The translations under genes and the position numbers were made by a program. The notes beneath the pieces are model-generated. The model worked only from the letters and a program-made list of their open reading frames with translations. It made no database searches and was not told the origin of the DNA. Below, in pieces: positions 16,397 through 25,363 of a stretch of DNA of 64,000 bases. The stretch comes from Kribbella solani (GTDB lineage Bacteria > Actinomycetota > Actinomycetes > Propionibacteriales > Kribbellaceae): assembly GCF_014205295.1 (NCBI RefSeq), contig NZ_JACHNF010000001.1:6510001-6574000 (forward strand). The letters are read 5' to 3'. The first letter of the stretch is position 1. Every line of letters starts with the position of its first letter.

Positions 16397-18265
16397 ATGA
16401 GTCATGAGCTGACCTGGCTGCTGGTTGCCGTACCGGCGGTGTCGGCGGCGATCCTGCTGCTCGGTGGCAAGGCCACCAACGCGTGGGGTCACCTGCTCGG
16501 CACCCTGGCACCGGTGATCTCCTTCGCCCTGGGCGTCGTGCTGTTCATCCAGATGAACGGCAGGTCCGGCGAGGAGCGGTCCGAGACGGTCCGGCTGTTC
16601 GAGTGGTTCTCGGTCGGCCACATCAAGGTCGACTTCACCCTGCTGATCGACCCGCTGTCGATCCTGTTCGTGCTGCTGATCACCGGTGTGGGTTCGCTGA
16701 TCCACATCTACTCGATCGGCTACATGGAGCACGATCCGCGGCGGCGCCGGTTCTTCGGGTACCTGAACCTGTTCATCGCCTCGATGCTGCTGCTCGTGCT
16801 CGCGGCCGACTACCTGCTGGTGTTCGTCGGCTGGGAGGGCGTCGGTCTGGCCTCGTACCTGCTGATCGGGTTCTGGCAGCACAAGAACTCGGCGGCGGTC
16901 GCGGCCAAGAAGGCCTTCGTGGTGAACCGGGTCGGTGACATCGGCCTCTCGCTCGCGGTGATGAGCATGTGGGCCCTGTTCGGCTCCTCGGCCTTCGGCG
17001 TCGTGAACGCCGGCGCCGGCCAGCTCTCGCACACCTGGGCCACGCTGCTCGGCCTGATGCTGCTGCTGGCCGCCTGCGGCAAGTCCGCGCAGGTGCCGCT
17101 GCAGTCCTGGCTGCTGGACGCGATGGAAGGCCCGACCCCGGTGTCGGCGCTGATCCACGCGGCGACCATGGTCACCGCCGGCGTCTACCTGGTGGTCCGG
17201 TCGCACGCGATCTACGCGGTCACCGACGCGGCCTCCACCGCGGTGGTGATCGTCGGTACGGTCACCGCGCTGGCCGGCGCGATCATCGGTTGCGCCAAGG
17301 ACGACATCAAGAAGGCGCTGGCCGGTTCGACGATGAGCCAGATCGGCTACATGATGCTCGCCGCGGGCCTCGGCCCGGCCGGGTACGTGTTCGCGATCTT
17401 CCACCTGCTCACGCACGGTTTCTTCAAGGCGAACATGTTCCTCGGCGCCGGTTCGGTCATGCACGGCATGAACGACGACGTGAACATGCGGCACTACGGC
17501 GCGCTGCGGTCGGCGATGAAGGTCACCTTCGTCACCTTCGGCTTCGGCTACCTGGCGATCCTCGGCATCCCGCCGTTCGCCGGCTTCTTCAGCAAGGACA
17601 AGATCATCGAGGCCGCGTTCGCGCACAACACCGTGATCGGTCTGTGCGCGCTGCTCGGCGCCGGTATCACCGCGTTCTACATGACCCGGGTGATGCTGAT
17701 GACGTTCTTCGGCAAGAAGCGCTGGGCCGAGGACGTACACCCGCACGAGTCGCCGAAGGTGATGACCTGGCCGCTGATCATCCTGGCGGCCCTGTCGCTG
17801 GGTGGCGGCGCGCTGTACTTCGCCGGCGACTGGATCGTGAAGTGGCTGGAGCCGATCGTCGGTCACGAGGAGGAGCACCCGCCGGTCAGCGCGCTGGTGA
17901 TGACGCTGATCACCCTCGCGGTGGTTGCCGTCGGCATCGTCATCGCGGTGCTCAAGTACCGGCAGGACATCCCGCGGGAGGCGCCGGCCGGTTCGCCGGT
18001 CACCGTGCTCGCCCGGCGTGACCTGTACGGCGACGCGCTGAACGAGGCGGTCCTGATGCGCCCGGGCCAGTACCTGACCCGGACCCTGGTCTGGCTGGAC
18101 AACCGGGGCGTCGACGGCCTGGTGAACGGCCTGGCCGCACTCTTCGGCGGTCTGTCCGGCCGGCTCCGCCGGTACCAGACGGGCTTCGTCCGAACGTATG
18201 CACTCAGCATGGTCTTCGGCGCCGCATTCGTGGTCGTCGCCCTCCTCGCGGTGAGGTTGTCGTGA
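16397..18265 (+). CDS. nuoL: NADH-quinone oxidoreductase subunit L
   Basis: A 622-residue Mrp-antiporter-like proton-pumping subunit (ND5-type). Seen: FVGWEGVGLASYLLIGFW with its conserved Glu, the AAKKAFVVNRVGD signature, HAATMVTAGVYL with a membrane His, and KDDIKKALAGSTMSQIGYM. The C-terminal part forms the lateral helix and last TM. The start is ATG; the stop overlaps the nuoM GTG by 4 nt. Confidence 0.95.
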   Translation: MSHELTWLLVAVPAVSAAILLLGGKATNAWGHLLGTLAPVISFALGVVLFIQMNGRSGEERSETVRLFEWFSVGHIKVDFTLLIDPLSILFVLLITGVGSLIHIYSIGYMEHDPRRRRFFGYLNLFIASMLLLVLAADYLLVFVGWEGVGLASYLLIGFWQHKNSAAVAAKKAFVVNRVGDIGLSLAVMSMWALFGSSAFGVVNAGAGQLSHTWATLLGLMLLLAACGKSAQVPLQSWLLDAMEGPTPVSALIHAATMVTAGVYLVVRSHAIYAVTDAASTAVVIVGTVTALAGAIIGCAKDDIKKALAGSTMSQIGYMMLAAGLGPAGYVFAIFHLLTHGFFKANMFLGAGSVMHGMNDDVNMRHYGALRSAMKVTFVTFGFGYLAILGIPPFAGFFSKDKIIEAAFAHNTVIGLCALLGAGITAFYMTRVMLMTFFGKKRWAEDVHPHESPKVMTWPLIILAALSLGGGALYFAGDWIVKWLEPIVGHEEEHPPVSALVMTLITLAVVAVGIVIAVLKYRQDIPREAPAGSPVTVLARRDLYGDALNEAVLMRPGQYLTRTLVWLDNRGVDGLVNGLAALFGGLSGRLRRYQTGFVRTYALSMVFGAAFVVVALLAVRLS

Positions 18266-19785
18266 ACATCGGTTGGCTGACCCTGTTACTGCTCCTGCCG
18301 CTCGTCGGGGCCATCGCGACGATGCTGGTGCCCAAGGCGAAGGCGCTGCTGTCCAAGCAGGTCGCGCTCGGGTTCTCGCTCGTCACGCTGGTACTGACCG
18401 CGATCGTCGCGATCGGCTACCAGCGCAACGGCGCCGGGGACTACAACGAGACGCACACCTGGATCAAGGCCTTCGGCGCGCACTACGCGCTCGGCCTGGA
18501 CGGTGTCGGTGTCGTACTGGTGGTGCTGACCGCGCTGCTGACGCCGATCGTGCTGATCGCGTCCTGGAACGACGCCGAGCACGGCCGCTGGTCGGAGAAG
18601 TCCTTCTTCGCCTGGGTGCTGGCCCTGGAGGCACTGTCGATCGGCGTGTTCAGCGCCACCGACGTGTTCCTGTTCTACGTACTGTTCGAGGCCACGCTGA
18701 TCCCGATGTACTTCCTGATCGGTGGCTTCGGCGGTCCGCAGCGCTCGTACGCCGCGGTGAAGTTCCTGCTGTACTCGCTGCTCGGCGGGCTGATCATGCT
18801 GGCGTCGGTCGTCGGCCTGTACGTGGTGTCGGCCAAGCACGGCGCGCCCTCGTACCTGCTGACCGACCTGATGAAGCTGGACATCAGCCAGAACACCGAG
18901 CGCTGGCTGTTCCTCGGCTTCTTCTTCGCCTTCGCGGTGAAGGCGCCGATGGTGCCGTTCCACACCTGGCTGCCGGACGCGGCCGGTGAGGCGACGCCGG
19001 GTACGTCGGTGCTGCTGGTCGGCATCCTGGACAAGATCGGCACCTTCGGGATGATCCGGTTCTGTCTCGGGCTGTTCCCGAACGCGTCCGAGTGGGCGAC
19101 CCCGGTGGTGCTCGTACTGGCGCTGATCTCGGTGCTGTACGGCGCGCTGCTGGCGATCGGGCAGACCGACATCAAGCGGCTGATCGCGTACACCTCGATC
19201 TCGCACTTCGGCTTCATCGTGATGGGTATCTTCGCGCTGACGTCGCAGGGCCTGACCGGGTCGACGCTGTACATGTTCAACCACGGTCTCTCCACCGCCG
19301 CGCTGTTCCTGGTCGCCGGGTACCTGATCTCCCGGCGTGGGTCCGCGCGGATCGCCGACTACGGCGGCGTGGAGAAGGTCGCGCCGGTGCTGGCCGGGAC
19401 GTTCCTGTTCGCGGGACTGTCCAGCCTCGCGCTGCCCGGCCTGTCGCCGTTCATCTCCGAGTTCATGGTGCTGGCCGGGACGTTCAGCCGGCACAAGGTG
19501 ATCGCGGTGATCGCCGTCCTCGGGATCGTGCTGGCCGCGCTGTACATCCTGCTGATGTACCAACGCCTGATGACCGGCCCGGTCCGGGACGGGATCGAGA
19601 AGCTGAAGGACCTGAACGCCCGTGAGGTGCTCGCGATCGCGCCGCTCGCGGTTCTGATCATCGGCCTGGGAATCTTCCCGAAGCCGGTGGTCGACATCAT
19701 CAAACCCGCGATCGACTCGACCATGCAGCGGGTGGGCGTGACCGACAAGGCACCGCAGATCCCCGTGACGGAGGGACAGAAGTGA
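18262..19785 (+). CDS. nuoM: NADH-quinone oxidoreductase subunit M
   Basis: A 507-residue antiporter-like subunit (ND4-type). Seen: FYVLFEATLIPMYFLIG with the conserved membrane Glu, KAPMVPFHTWLPDAAGEA, and TDIKRLIAYTSISHFGF. About 14 TM helices are visible. The start is GTG with a 4-nt overlap with nuoL; the stop overlaps nuoN in the same way. Confidence 0.95.
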   Translation: MNIGWLTLLLLLPLVGAIATMLVPKAKALLSKQVALGFSLVTLVLTAIVAIGYQRNGAGDYNETHTWIKAFGAHYALGLDGVGVVLVVLTALLTPIVLIASWNDAEHGRWSEKSFFAWVLALEALSIGVFSATDVFLFYVLFEATLIPMYFLIGGFGGPQRSYAAVKFLLYSLLGGLIMLASVVGLYVVSAKHGAPSYLLTDLMKLDISQNTERWLFLGFFFAFAVKAPMVPFHTWLPDAAGEATPGTSVLLVGILDKIGTFGMIRFCLGLFPNASEWATPVVLVLALISVLYGALLAIGQTDIKRLIAYTSISHFGFIVMGIFALTSQGLTGSTLYMFNHGLSTAALFLVAGYLISRRGSARIADYGGVEKVAPVLAGTFLFAGLSSLALPGLSPFISEFMVLAGTFSRHKVIAVIAVLGIVLAALYILLMYQRLMTGPVRDGIEKLKDLNAREVLAIAPLAVLIIGLGIFPKPVVDIIKPAIDSTMQRVGVTDKAPQIPVTEGQK

Positions 19786-21371
19786 GCGCGATGTTGCTGC
19801 CGCTGGCGGACTTCACAGCGCCGAAGATCGAGTACAACGAGCTGGCTCCGCTGCTCGTGATCTTCGCCGCCGCGTGTGTCGGCGTACTGGTCGAGGCGTT
19901 CCTGCCGCGGCCGCTGCGGCACCTGGTGCAGCTGGCGATCACCGTAGTCGCGGTGGTCACGGCCGGGGTCCTGACCGGCATCCTGATGCACGGCAAGAAG
20001 GAACTGATCGCCGCCCAGGGCGCGATCTCGGTCGACGGCCCCGCGCTGTTCACCTGGATCATCCTGCTGGCACTGACACTGATCAGCGTGCTGCTGTTCG
20101 CGGAGCGGTCGGTCGACGGCGGGCTGTCCGCGTTCGCCGGGCAGGCCGCGGCCGTACCCGGCTCCGAGGCCGAGCGGGAGGGTACGGCGGCCCGGATCGA
20201 GCACACCGAGATCTTCCCGCTGACCATGTTCGCGGTCGGCGGCATGATGCTGTTCGCCGCGTCGAACGACCTGCTGGTGCTGTTCGTCGCGCTCGAGGTG
20301 TTCTCGCTGCCGCTGTACCTGCTCTGCGGTCTGGCCCGGCGCCGGCGGCTGATCTCGCAGGAAGCCGCGATGAAGTACTTCCTGCTCGGCGCGTTCTCGT
20401 CGGCGTTCCTGCTCTTCGGCATCGCGCTGCTGTACGGGTACGCGGGCACCATGTCGCTCGGCGGGATCTCGGACGCGCTGTCCACCCAGACCAGCGGCGA
20501 CGCGATCCTGCTCGCCGGTACCGGTCTGCTCGGGGTCGGCCTGCTGTTCAAGGTCGGCGCGGTTCCGTTCCACTCCTGGACCCCGGACGTGTACCAGGGC
20601 GCGCCGACGCCGGTCACCGGCTTCATGGCGGCCTGCACCAAGATCGCCGCGTTCGTCGGCCTGATGCGGGTCTTCTACGTCGCGCTCGGCGGATCGCGCT
20701 GGGACTGGGCGCCGATGATGTGGGTCGTCGCGATCCTCACCATGGTGGTCGGTTCGATCGTCGCGATCACCCAGACCGACGTGAAGCGGATGCTGGCGTA
20801 CTCGTCGATCGCGCACGCGGGCTTCCTGCTGACCGCGTTCGTCGGTCTCGCCCAGAGCGGGAACGGCGTCCACAACGGGATCACCTCGACCCAGGCGGTG
20901 CTGTTCTACCTGGTCTCGTACGGCTTCCCGACGATCGGCGCGTTCGCGGTCATCACGCTGGTCCGCGATGCCGGCGGCGAGGCGACGCACCTGTCCCGCT
21001 GGGCGGGCCTCGGCAAGAAGTCGCCGTTGCTGGCCGGGATCTTCGCGTTCTTCCTGCTGTCCTTCGCCGGTATCCCGCTGACCGCGGGCTTCACCGGCAA
21101 GTGGGCGGTCTTCAGCGCGGCCTGGACCGGTGGCGCCTGGCCGCTGGTGGTGGTCGCGGTGCTGTCCAGCGTGGTCGCCGCGTTCTTCTACGTCCGCGTG
21201 ATCGTGCTGATGTTCTTCTCCGACGTGCCGGCCGACTCGCCGGACGTGGCGCTGCCGGGTTGGCAGACCACGTCGGCGGTCGCGCTGGGTCTCGCCGCCA
21301 CGGTGGTGCTCGGTCTGGTTCCCGGACCGGTGCTCGACCTGGCGGCCCGAGCTGGTGAGTTCATCCGTTGA
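19782..21371 (+). CDS. nuoN: NADH-quinone oxidoreductase subunit N
   Basis: A 529-residue antiporter-like subunit (ND2-type), the last complex I gene of the operon. Seen: LFVALEVFSLPLYLLCG with the membrane Glu, KVGAVPFHSWTPDVYQGAP, and TDVKRMLAYSSIAHAGF. A hydrophilic insertion of about 30 residues after TM4 (around residues 110-145) is richer in Ala/Gly/Glu than the rest. The start is GTG. The TGA overlaps a TTG start of the prenyl synthase, so the two are translationally coupled. Confidence 0.95.
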   Translation: MSAMLLPLADFTAPKIEYNELAPLLVIFAAACVGVLVEAFLPRPLRHLVQLAITVVAVVTAGVLTGILMHGKKELIAAQGAISVDGPALFTWIILLALTLISVLLFAERSVDGGLSAFAGQAAAVPGSEAEREGTAARIEHTEIFPLTMFAVGGMMLFAASNDLLVLFVALEVFSLPLYLLCGLARRRRLISQEAAMKYFLLGAFSSAFLLFGIALLYGYAGTMSLGGISDALSTQTSGDAILLAGTGLLGVGLLFKVGAVPFHSWTPDVYQGAPTPVTGFMAACTKIAAFVGLMRVFYVALGGSRWDWAPMMWVVAILTMVVGSIVAITQTDVKRMLAYSSIAHAGFLLTAFVGLAQSGNGVHNGITSTQAVLFYLVSYGFPTIGAFAVITLVRDAGGEATHLSRWAGLGKKSPLLAGIFAFFLLSFAGIPLTAGFTGKWAVFSAAWTGGAWPLVVVAVLSSVVAAFFYVRVIVLMFFSDVPADSPDVALPGWQTTSAVALGLAATVVLGLVPGPVLDLAARAGEFIR

Positions 21372-22393
21372 GTCCCCATCCGCTGCCGGCCGAGAGCCTG
21401 GGCTTCGAGTTCGCCGATCCGGCACTCGAGGCCCGGGTTCGCGCTGGGCTGGAGCGGGTCGAGCAGGCGCTGCTCGACGCGACCCAGTCCGAGGCGCCGT
21501 TCGTCACGGCGGCGGCGCAGCACGTCATGGTTGCCGGCGGCAAGCGGTTCCGGCCGCTGCTGGTGCTGCTGGCGGCCGAGTTCGGAGCTGCCGAGGTTGC
21601 CGTCGACGAGGTGGTGAAGGCGGCCGTGGTGGTCGAGCTGACCCACGTCGCGACCCTGCACCATGACGACGTGATGGACGAGGCGGCGCTCCGGCGCGGT
21701 TCCGCCACCGCGAACGCGCGCTGGGACAACTCGGTCGCGATCCTGTCCGGCGACTGGCTGTTCGCGCGGGCGTCGGACCTGGTCGCCGATCTCGGACCGG
21801 AGGCGGTCCGGATTCAGGCCCGTACCTTCAGCCGGCTGGTCGAGGGCCAGATCCGCGAGACGATGGGTGTCGGCGAAGGCCAGGACCCGCTCAAGCACTA
21901 CTTGTCGGTGGTCGCCGACAAGACCGGTTCGCTGATCGCGACCTCCGCGCTTTTCGGTGCCCGGTACGCCGGTGCACCTGATGACGTACAGGAATCACTG
22001 CGGGCGTTCGGCGAGGAGATCGGCGTGGCGTTCCAGCTCGCCGACGACCTGCTGGACATCGCATCCGAGTCCGACCAGTCCGGTAAGACTCCTGGTACGG
22101 ACCTGCGCGAGGGCGTACCGACCTTGCCGGTGCTGATCTTCCGCGCCCAGGCGGACCCGACGGACCCGACCGACGCGCGGCTGCTCGACCTGCTCGACTC
22201 GGACCTGTCCGACGACGCCCGGCTGACCGAGACCCTCGACCTGCTCCGCGCCCACCCCGCCTTCGGCCAGGCCGAGGACGACGTCCGCCGCCGCGCGGCC
22301 GACGCCCGGAATCTCCTCACCGGCGTCCCTGACGGCCCCGGCCGCGACGCCCTCGAAACCCTCTGCGACCTGGTGGCCACCCGCTCGGTCTGA
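21368..22393 (+). CDS. Polyprenyl diphosphate synthase (menaquinone side chain)
   Basis: A 341-residue all-trans polyprenyl (hepta/octaprenyl) diphosphate synthase that builds the menaquinone tail. Seen: GGKRFRPLLVLL near residue 58, the first Asp-rich motif HHDDVMDEA (about 98-106) and the second motif QLADDLLDIA, with a KT pair (GKTPGTD) just after it. The start is a rare TTG overlapping the nuoN TGA, so synthesis is tied to complex I. Placing quinone-tail synthesis at the end of nuo is common in actinobacteria. The exact chain length cannot be read from sequence. Confidence 0.9.
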   Translation: MSPHPLPAESLGFEFADPALEARVRAGLERVEQALLDATQSEAPFVTAAAQHVMVAGGKRFRPLLVLLAAEFGAAEVAVDEVVKAAVVVELTHVATLHHDDVMDEAALRRGSATANARWDNSVAILSGDWLFARASDLVADLGPEAVRIQARTFSRLVEGQIRETMGVGEGQDPLKHYLSVVADKTGSLIATSALFGARYAGAPDDVQESLRAFGEEIGVAFQLADDLLDIASESDQSGKTPGTDLREGVPTLPVLIFRAQADPTDPTDARLLDLLDSDLSDDARLTETLDLLRAHPAFGQAEDDVRRRAADARNLLTGVPDGPGRDALETLCDLVATRSV

Positions 22394-22400
22394 CGACCGC

Positions 22401-22426
22401 GGAGCGGGCTTGGGGCCCGGCGCTCC
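22401..22426 (+). terminator. GC-rich hairpin after the nuo operon
   Basis: GGAGCG (22401-22406) pairs with CGCTCC (22421-22426), with GGGC/GCCC pairing possible inside around a short loop. It starts 7 nt after the prenyl synthase stop. There is no T-run, so it is at best a hairpin-type terminator. Confidence 0.35.
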
Positions 22427-22530
22427 GGCTCCATCGGGGCCGTGTCGAAAACTTTTGGATCACCCGTGCGTGACTGCGGTACCACTCTGCGCGTTGTGCA
22501 GATATCGGTACCGAGAACACGGAGGTCCCC

Positions 22531-24873
22531 ATGGCCGAGCACCGCCGATCGTTGGACGCACCAAGCGAGGAGGCGGGCGGACGCGGCCTGTTGGGGCGCC
22601 GGCGCGTCCTCGGGTACCTGATTGCCGCTCCGACGCTCGCGGTCGGCGCGAGTTGGCTGATCAACGACGCCGACCCGCGATCGGCCGACGCCGCCGTGCC
22701 GTCGCTGCCGCAGCCGGAGGACCTCTTCGACCTCGGCGACCTGCAGAACCTGGCGGCCGCGCCGACGTCCGGCCTGATCACGGTCGCGATGCGTACCGAC
22801 GGCACGGCGCACTTCGCGGTCCCGCGGACCGAGGTCGGGCAGGGCATCACGACCGCGTTCGCGATGATCGTCGCCGAAGAGCTGGACCTGCCGATCGAGA
22901 AGGTCGAGATCAGTCTGGCCGACGCCCGTCCCGAGCTGTTGATGAACCAGCTGACCGGCGGCTCGAACTCCATGCGCAGCATGTACACGCCGGTCCGGAC
23001 GGCCGCCGCGATCACCCGGCAGCGCCTGGTCGAGGTAGCCGCGCTGCAATGGAATGTCGCGGTCGACCAGGTGACCGCGACCGCCGGCGTGCTGACCGGG
23101 CCGAACGGGCTGAAGGCGACGTACGGCGCGCTGGCCACTGCGGCCGCGGTCACGAAGACCGTCAAGGTGGCTGCCCACCTGAAGGCAAAGGCCGATTTCA
23201 AGGTGCTGGGCAAGCCGCACAACCGGGTCGACGCGCACGACATCGTCACCGGGCGCAAGCAGTTCGCGATGGACCTGCACGTCAAGGGCGCCAAGCCGAC
23301 GATGGTGGCCCGGCCGCCGACGATCAACGGCACGCTGCGCCGGATCAACAACCTCAAGGCGCTGCGGGCGCTGCCGGGTGTCACCGATGTCGTTGGTATC
23401 GCCCACGGTGTGGCGATCCGCGCGGACACCTTCGGCCAGTGCATCGACGCGATCCAGAAGGTGGACGCGACCTGGGGACCAGGCACCGTCGACGACGAGT
23501 CCGACGCCAGCGTGCTGAAGCAGCTCCGCGCCGCGCAGCTGCCGATGGCGGTGCCGCCGCTGCTGGCGCAGACGATCGACGCCGAGTTCGTGTTCGCGTT
23601 CGCCAGCAACAGCGCGCTCGAGCCGGACTGCGCGATCGCCGACGTCCGCCCGGACAGTGCCGAGATCTGGTCCTGTCTGAAGGTGCCGATCGTCGCTCAG
23701 GAGGACATCGCCAAACAGCTCGGGATGCCGATCGACGCGGTCAAGGTGCATGTCGTGCAGGGCGGCGGCTCGTTCGGCCGGCACCTCTTCCACGACGTCG
23801 CGGCCGAGGCGGCGGAGATCTCCCAGAAGATGGGCAAACCGGTCAAGCTGTCCTGGTCGCGGACCGACAACTTCCGGCAGGGCCGGACACACCCGATGTG
23901 TACGTCGCGGGTCCGGGTGAACTACGCCGCCGGCAACGTGATCAGCTACGAGCAGCGGCACACCAGCGTACAGACGGACTTCGGTCACGGCCTCGGCGAG
24001 ATGCTGACGGCGTTCGCGGCGGACCTCCCGATCGCGGGCAACCTGTCGTTCGCCGAGTCGATCTTCGAGCTGACCCAGTCGTCGCCGTACAACTTCGGCG
24101 TGACGACGCAGCTGCTGAACGAGATCCCGCTGAAGTTCAACACCGGCAGCATGCGCAACATCTACTCGCCGAACGTGGTCTGCGCCGAGGAGTTGATGGT
24201 CGACCAGCTGGCCGCGAAGCTGGGCCGGGACCCGGTCCAGTTCCGCCGCGACTTCCTCAAGGACCAGCGTCTGCTTGCCGTCCTGAACAAGGCGGCGGCG
24301 GTCGGCAAGTGGGGCAAGGCGATGCCGAAGGGTACGGCGCAGGGCATCGCGGTGCACTCGGAGTACCGGGCCGCGGTCGCGACCCTGGTCGAGATCGACT
24401 GCCGGCCCGAGACGGTGAACCGGCCGATCGAAGGCGAGGCCGTCACCGGGCCGCGGGTGACGAAGGCCGTGATCGTCGTCGACCCCGGTTTCTGCATCAA
24501 TCCGCGCGGCCTCGAGGCACAGATGTTCGGCGGCCTGCAGGACGCGATCGCGCTGGCGCTGACGTCCAGCCTGCACATCAAGGACGGCATCCCGCTCGAA
24601 GGCAGCTGGGACAACTACTTCTACACGCGGGAATGGAACTCGCCGCTGGACGTCCAGGTGGTGATCATGCCGAACACCAGCGACAGTCCGAGCGGAGCCG
24701 GTGAGCTCGCGGTCGCGCCCGCGTTCGCCGCGGTCGCCTGCGCGTACGCCCGGGCCACCGGGACGCTGCCGACGTACTTCCCGATCAACCACGGCAAGCT
24801 CGGGTTCGAGCCGCTGCCGGTGCAGCCGTCCACCCCGCAGTCGCCGACCGATGGCCTCGACCACAAGTTCTGA
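22531..24873 (+). CDS. Molybdopterin hydroxylase large subunit, Tat-exported (IorB-like)
   Basis: A 780-residue large subunit of the xanthine dehydrogenase/isoquinoline 1-oxidoreductase family, which hydroxylates N-heterocycles or aldehydes at a Mo centre. Seen: a twin-arginine signal (GRRRVLGYLIAAPTLAVGA, residues about 17-35), VPRTEVGQGITTAFAMIVAEEL, GGSFGRHLFHDVAAEAA and C-terminal SPSGAGELAVAPA, containing the Glu expected to be catalytic. GGAGGT stands 4 nt before the ATG. The downstream gene is the small [2Fe-2S] subunit and then an XdhC-like gene. The electron acceptor and substrate are unknown; no separate FAD subunit is present, as in IorAB. Confidence 0.87.
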   Translation: MAEHRRSLDAPSEEAGGRGLLGRRRVLGYLIAAPTLAVGASWLINDADPRSADAAVPSLPQPEDLFDLGDLQNLAAAPTSGLITVAMRTDGTAHFAVPRTEVGQGITTAFAMIVAEELDLPIEKVEISLADARPELLMNQLTGGSNSMRSMYTPVRTAAAITRQRLVEVAALQWNVAVDQVTATAGVLTGPNGLKATYGALATAAAVTKTVKVAAHLKAKADFKVLGKPHNRVDAHDIVTGRKQFAMDLHVKGAKPTMVARPPTINGTLRRINNLKALRALPGVTDVVGIAHGVAIRADTFGQCIDAIQKVDATWGPGTVDDESDASVLKQLRAAQLPMAVPPLLAQTIDAEFVFAFASNSALEPDCAIADVRPDSAEIWSCLKVPIVAQEDIAKQLGMPIDAVKVHVVQGGGSFGRHLFHDVAAEAAEISQKMGKPVKLSWSRTDNFRQGRTHPMCTSRVRVNYAAGNVISYEQRHTSVQTDFGHGLGEMLTAFAADLPIAGNLSFAESIFELTQSSPYNFGVTTQLLNEIPLKFNTGSMRNIYSPNVVCAEELMVDQLAAKLGRDPVQFRRDFLKDQRLLAVLNKAAAVGKWGKAMPKGTAQGIAVHSEYRAAVATLVEIDCRPETVNRPIEGEAVTGPRVTKAVIVVDPGFCINPRGLEAQMFGGLQDAIALALTSSLHIKDGIPLEGSWDNYFYTREWNSPLDVQVVIMPNTSDSPSGAGELAVAPAFAAVACAYARATGTLPTYFPINHGKLGFEPLPVQPSTPQSPTDGLDHKF

Positions 24874-24880
24874 GGAAGCC

Positions 24881-25363
24881 ATGCCAACTCACACCTTCAA
24901 GCTCAACGGCAAGCAGATCAGCGTCGACGCCGAGGACTCCGTGCGGCTGCTGTGGGTTCTGCGCGACCTGCTCGGGGTCACCGGACCGAAGTACGGCTGC
25001 GCGCTGAACGTCTGCAAGTCCTGCACGTCGCACATCAACGGCAAGGCGTTCAACCCGTGCTCGGTGCCGGTGAAGGACATCGCCCCGACCGATGAGATCA
25101 CCACGATCGAAGGGTTGCCGGACACCGTCGGCAAGGACCTGCACCCGATGCAGCAGGCCTGGCTGAAGTACGACGTGGCGCAGTGCGGGTACTGCCAGCC
25201 CGGGCAGATCATGGCTGCGGTTGCTCTGGTGAAGAAGGTTCGCAAGGAGGAGCGCGAGATCACCGACGCGGACCTCGACGAGCTGCGCAACATCTGCCGT
25301 TGTGGGACGTACACGCGGATCCGCGAAGCGGTGAAGGCCGGAGCGGAGCACATGGGTGCGTGA
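24881..25363 (+). CDS. [2Fe-2S] small subunit of the Mo hydroxylase (IorA-like)
   Basis: A 160-residue protein with a plant-ferredoxin-type cluster (C-x4-C-x2-C in GCALNVCKSC, then Cys in FNPCSVPV) and the second, hydroxylase-specific cluster (CGYCQPGQIM and ICRCGTY). It transfers electrons from the Mo centre. I chose the ATG at 24881, where the ferredoxin fold begins and GAGGAAG precedes; upstream extensions overlap the large subunit. It has no signal peptide and is expected to piggyback on the Tat signal of its partner. It overlaps the XdhC-like gene by 8 nt. Confidence 0.9.
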   Translation: MPTHTFKLNGKQISVDAEDSVRLLWVLRDLLGVTGPKYGCALNVCKSCTSHINGKAFNPCSVPVKDIAPTDEITTIEGLPDTVGKDLHPMQQAWLKYDVAQCGYCQPGQIMAAVALVKKVRKEEREITDADLDELRNICRCGTYTRIREAVKAGAEHMGA

